A stretch of 64,000 nucleotides of DNA, from the NCBI GenBank assembly GCA_030427635.1, contig JAUIBA010000010.1:1-64000 (forward strand), given 5' to 3'. A model generated the notes under the pieces. It did no database searches. It was not told where the DNA came from and saw only the letters and a list, made by a program, of their open reading frames with translations. The number at the start of each line of letters is the position of its first letter. Positions within the stretch are counted from its first letter, which is position 1. Below, in pieces: positions 61,972 to 64,000 of the stretch. This stretch comes from Bacteroidia bacterium. GTDB taxonomy: Bacteria; Bacteroidota; Bacteroidia; Chitinophagales; Chitinophagaceae. A program made the position numbers and the translations under genes.

Positions 61972-64000
61972 TCAGAATTCTACAGATGCGCCTATTACAA
62001 ATTTACCGTTCTGCTCCAGGTTTACCTCATTGCTAATGTGATAGAAGTAGCCGGCATTGAGTGAATAATAGTACATACTGCCCGATTGTAGTCTTATAAG
62101 ATTATTAAGCAGCAGGCCCGCCTCATGATAGCCATCGCCATCTGGCACGCCGGGAGTAATGCCGCTGTGTGCCTCCCTGTGTGCCAGCGTGCCGTATAGC
62201 ATACCATACTGCAGCCCTACCGATGGGGCAGAACTGATGGGCACCTCCTTATGAGCAAGGTGAAACAGCTTTCTGTCAAAATCGTGACGGTATATAAACT
62301 GTACAAACTGGTCGGTATAATAGTCGTAGGGGTACATGGTCATTAGTCCGCCAAATGCGTACAGGGAAAGGGTTTTAGCATCATACTTGAAGCCGTTACC
62401 GGCAAAGAGCCGGGAGAGGGGCAGGGGAGCATCGCTCCATGAGCGGCCGGCTTCTATCATCATACGTTCCATGCCCATCCTGTTAATGTGTACCTGCCAT
62501 GTAGCGGCTACTATAGCCTGCATATAGGGGATGGATGCATGGCCCGTGGTAAGTTCACCTCCGGTAGCAGTTGCATAGATAACCGGGTAGCGACCGGGTA
62601 TGCTGTAGTAACTGCCAAAGAATGGCGCGGTTTTTTCGCCGGGTGCATATCGTATCTTCAGTGAAGCCTGCCGCGCCGTAAAGCTGCTGTAGGGAATACC
62701 GTCCATTGCCAGTGCATAGGTATAGCGGGGTGTTATTTCCTGCTGTGCTGCTGTCACTTCTGTTTGCCACCAGCCCAGCCGTTTGCGAAGGGATACCTCC
62801 GCCGTACGTATATTATCTACCCGCTGCATCAGATACTGGCGCAGGTAGCCCTTGTCTATACTTCCCCCCAGCTGTATACGTCCCGGGTCAGAGAGGTCGT
62901 CGTTCCACGACAGGCGGATGATGGTTTCCCTGTACTTGTCGGCATATACCTCGGCAAATGCACCATATTTCCATGCTTTATCACCAAAGCCATATCCTCC
63001 CCAGCCGCCCACACTCAGCCATTTTATAAGGCGTTCATTGGTTTGCAGGCCCATGCCCAGCCTCAGGTTTTCGTATTGGTTATAGCTCAGTAAGCGGGTT
63101 ATATCAGCATCCAGTATGCCAATAGATATTCTGCCATCAGGCAGGTGCCGCATCCATTGCATGATTCTGTCGGCCTTTGCCTCCTGGCCTATACTGTCTA
63201 TAACATGATAGGTGAGCTGCTCGCGGTTGTTTAGAGCCGCAGGGCGTAGCTGCTGCAGGAGTGTATCTGCCTCTGTATCTGCTCCCGGTGCTATACGCAC
63301 CGTGTGGGCCTTGTCAAACCGGAAGTTGTCAGGTATCTGCCACTTTACAGAGTCTATAGAAGAGTTGCCCTTCATACGCAGTGTATAGGATAGTGTACTG
63401 CTCTTCATCTGCTTGTCTATGATATAGTTGAGCCGGGATGGAAACCATCGCCGGATGGTATCATTCAGCTGATGGGAGCTGTATTCCTGCTCTATACTGG
63501 TGGTCTGTCCCAGTATGGTATCTATACCACGGGCTATGATACGGGTTATTGCATAGTCCTGCTCACTTATATATACAGTTCCGCTAAGACAGTTGGCCGT
63601 ATTGCCCCTGGGGCGGAAGCTGATGACCCATGTGGTGCCGGTATTTTCTGTAATCTCATCTGCAAGACTGAAGCGGTAGTATTTTTCATATCCCCGGCTC
63701 ACGGGGGTGTGATAATCTTTTCCGTTAAGGGCTATATAGTCGGTATAGGCATGAAATGGCAGTACATCGGTTATTGTGCTGGTAAATGCTGCCCGCTTCA
63801 GTCCGGAAAACCGGGTAGCCTGTATGTCTTCCTGTAGTGTGGCCGGGCCCTTCCATGTGCGGGTGCTGTAAGTTTCTGACAGCAGAAGGTGCTGCCTGTT
63901 GGTAAATTCGGTGATTTTTCTTCTCTTTTCGGCAGTATCACTCTTTACTGTGTCTGGCAGCACTATGTCCACAGCCATTTTATAATACACATTGCACTGC
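61972..64000 (-). CDS. DUF5686 family outer-membrane protein, partial
   Basis: The frame stays open to the window edge, so the N-terminus (usually a carboxypeptidase-regulatory-like domain) is outside. About 675 residues are visible. The centre (VYISEQDYAITRIIARG, WFPSRLNYIID) matches DUF5686. The C-terminal half, rich in alternating aromatic strands and ending in KFVIGASVEF, looks like an outer-membrane beta-barrel. Family role is not established. Confidence 0.8.
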   Translation of the reverse strand, partial: QCNVYYKMAVDIVLPDTVKSDTAEKRRKITEFTNRQHLLLSETYSTRTWKGPATLQEDIQATRFSGLKRAAFTSTITDVLPFHAYTDYIALNGKDYHTPVSRGYEKYYRFSLADEITENTGTTWVISFRPRGNTANCLSGTVYISEQDYAITRIIARGIDTILGQTTSIEQEYSSHQLNDTIRRWFPSRLNYIIDKQMKSSTLSYTLRMKGNSSIDSVKWQIPDNFRFDKAHTVRIAPGADTEADTLLQQLRPAALNNREQLTYHVIDSIGQEAKADRIMQWMRHLPDGRISIGILDADITRLLSYNQYENLRLGMGLQTNERLIKWLSVGGWGGYGFGDKAWKYGAFAEVYADKYRETIIRLSWNDDLSDPGRIQLGGSIDKGYLRQYLMQRVDNIRTAEVSLRKRLGWWQTEVTAAQQEITPRYTYALAMDGIPYSSFTARQASLKIRYAPGEKTAPFFGSYYSIPGRYPVIYATATGGELTTGHASIPYMQAIVAATWQVHINRMGMERMMIEAGRSWSDAPLPLSRLFAGNGFKYDAKTLSLYAFGGLMTMYPYDYYTDQFVQFIYRHDFDRKLFHLAHKEVPISSAPSVGLQYGMLYGTLAHREAHSGITPGVPDGDGYHEAGLLLNNLIRLQSGSMYYYSLNAGYFYHISNEVNLEQNGKFVIGASVEF

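Noticed and set aside
1-64000. CRISPR arrays
   Set aside because: No evenly spaced direct repeats with variable spacers were seen on either strand.

Overview
The window looks like a chromosomal segment of a Bacteroidota bacterium, most plausibly Chitinophagaceae or a close relative (inference). The evidence is a type IX secretion sorting domain, DUF5686, DUF3871 and GldM-like proteins, Bacteroidota-type promoters (TTTG / TAnnTTTG), and A-rich starts with little Shine-Dalgarno signal.

Region 1 (1 to about 20,981) is the right-hand part of an integrated genomic island. It opens with the first codons of a leftward transposase. A lipoprotein gene, a SHOCT-domain gene and an 814-aa SF2 helicase-like gene follow. 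Next comes a leftward 11-gene operon (16,788 to 4,691) built on a type I restriction-modification system: half-length HsdS, HsdM, GIY-YIG protein, TIR protein, full-length HsdS, HAD hydrolase, EEP-family nuclease/phosphatase, an unknown gene, HsdR, YgjP-like metallopeptidase and a protein with a HEPN-like motif. Spacers are 0-21 bp. To its right is a recombination-type cassette: a 132-aa protein, a RecA/Sak4-like ATPase, DUF3871 and a small protein, with two small opposite-strand genes interleaved. The island ends at a displaced 3' end of a tRNA-Ser-like gene (20,958-20,981) followed by that gene's terminator, so the intact tRNA and probably the integrase lie to the left, outside the window. 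Three related ~50-bp dyads, each with a conserved flank, lie at 3,750, 16,934 and 20,628; the first two face each other around the restriction operon.

Region 2 (21,037 to 27,176) is regulatory: a leftward operon of sigma-54 response regulator, FIST sensor and hybrid histidine kinase, and a divergent single-domain response regulator. The divergent gap holds a perfect inverted repeat and a sigma-54-like promoter.

Region 3 (27,188 to 46,510) is an exopolysaccharide locus: export lipoprotein, Wzz/Wzc-like protein with a degenerate ATPase site, Wzx-like flippase, Wzy-like polymerase, four or more glycosyltransferases, an acyltransferase, a WecA-like initiating enzyme, a three-domain phosphotransferase / nucleotidyltransferase / thymidylate-kinase-like fusion, and a 1,556-aa secreted T9SS protein.

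Region 4 (46,590 to 64,000) is mixed: a PAS protein with a HisKA-like tail, an isolated rplK-rplA-rplJ-rplL operon, an RluA-family pseudouridine synthase, pirin, a run of small hypothetical genes separated by a recurring GC-rich dyad, a frameshifted 5'-nucleotidase, a dipeptidyl peptidase III lipoprotein and a partial DUF5686 gene. No CRISPR array, rRNA or complete tRNA was seen.
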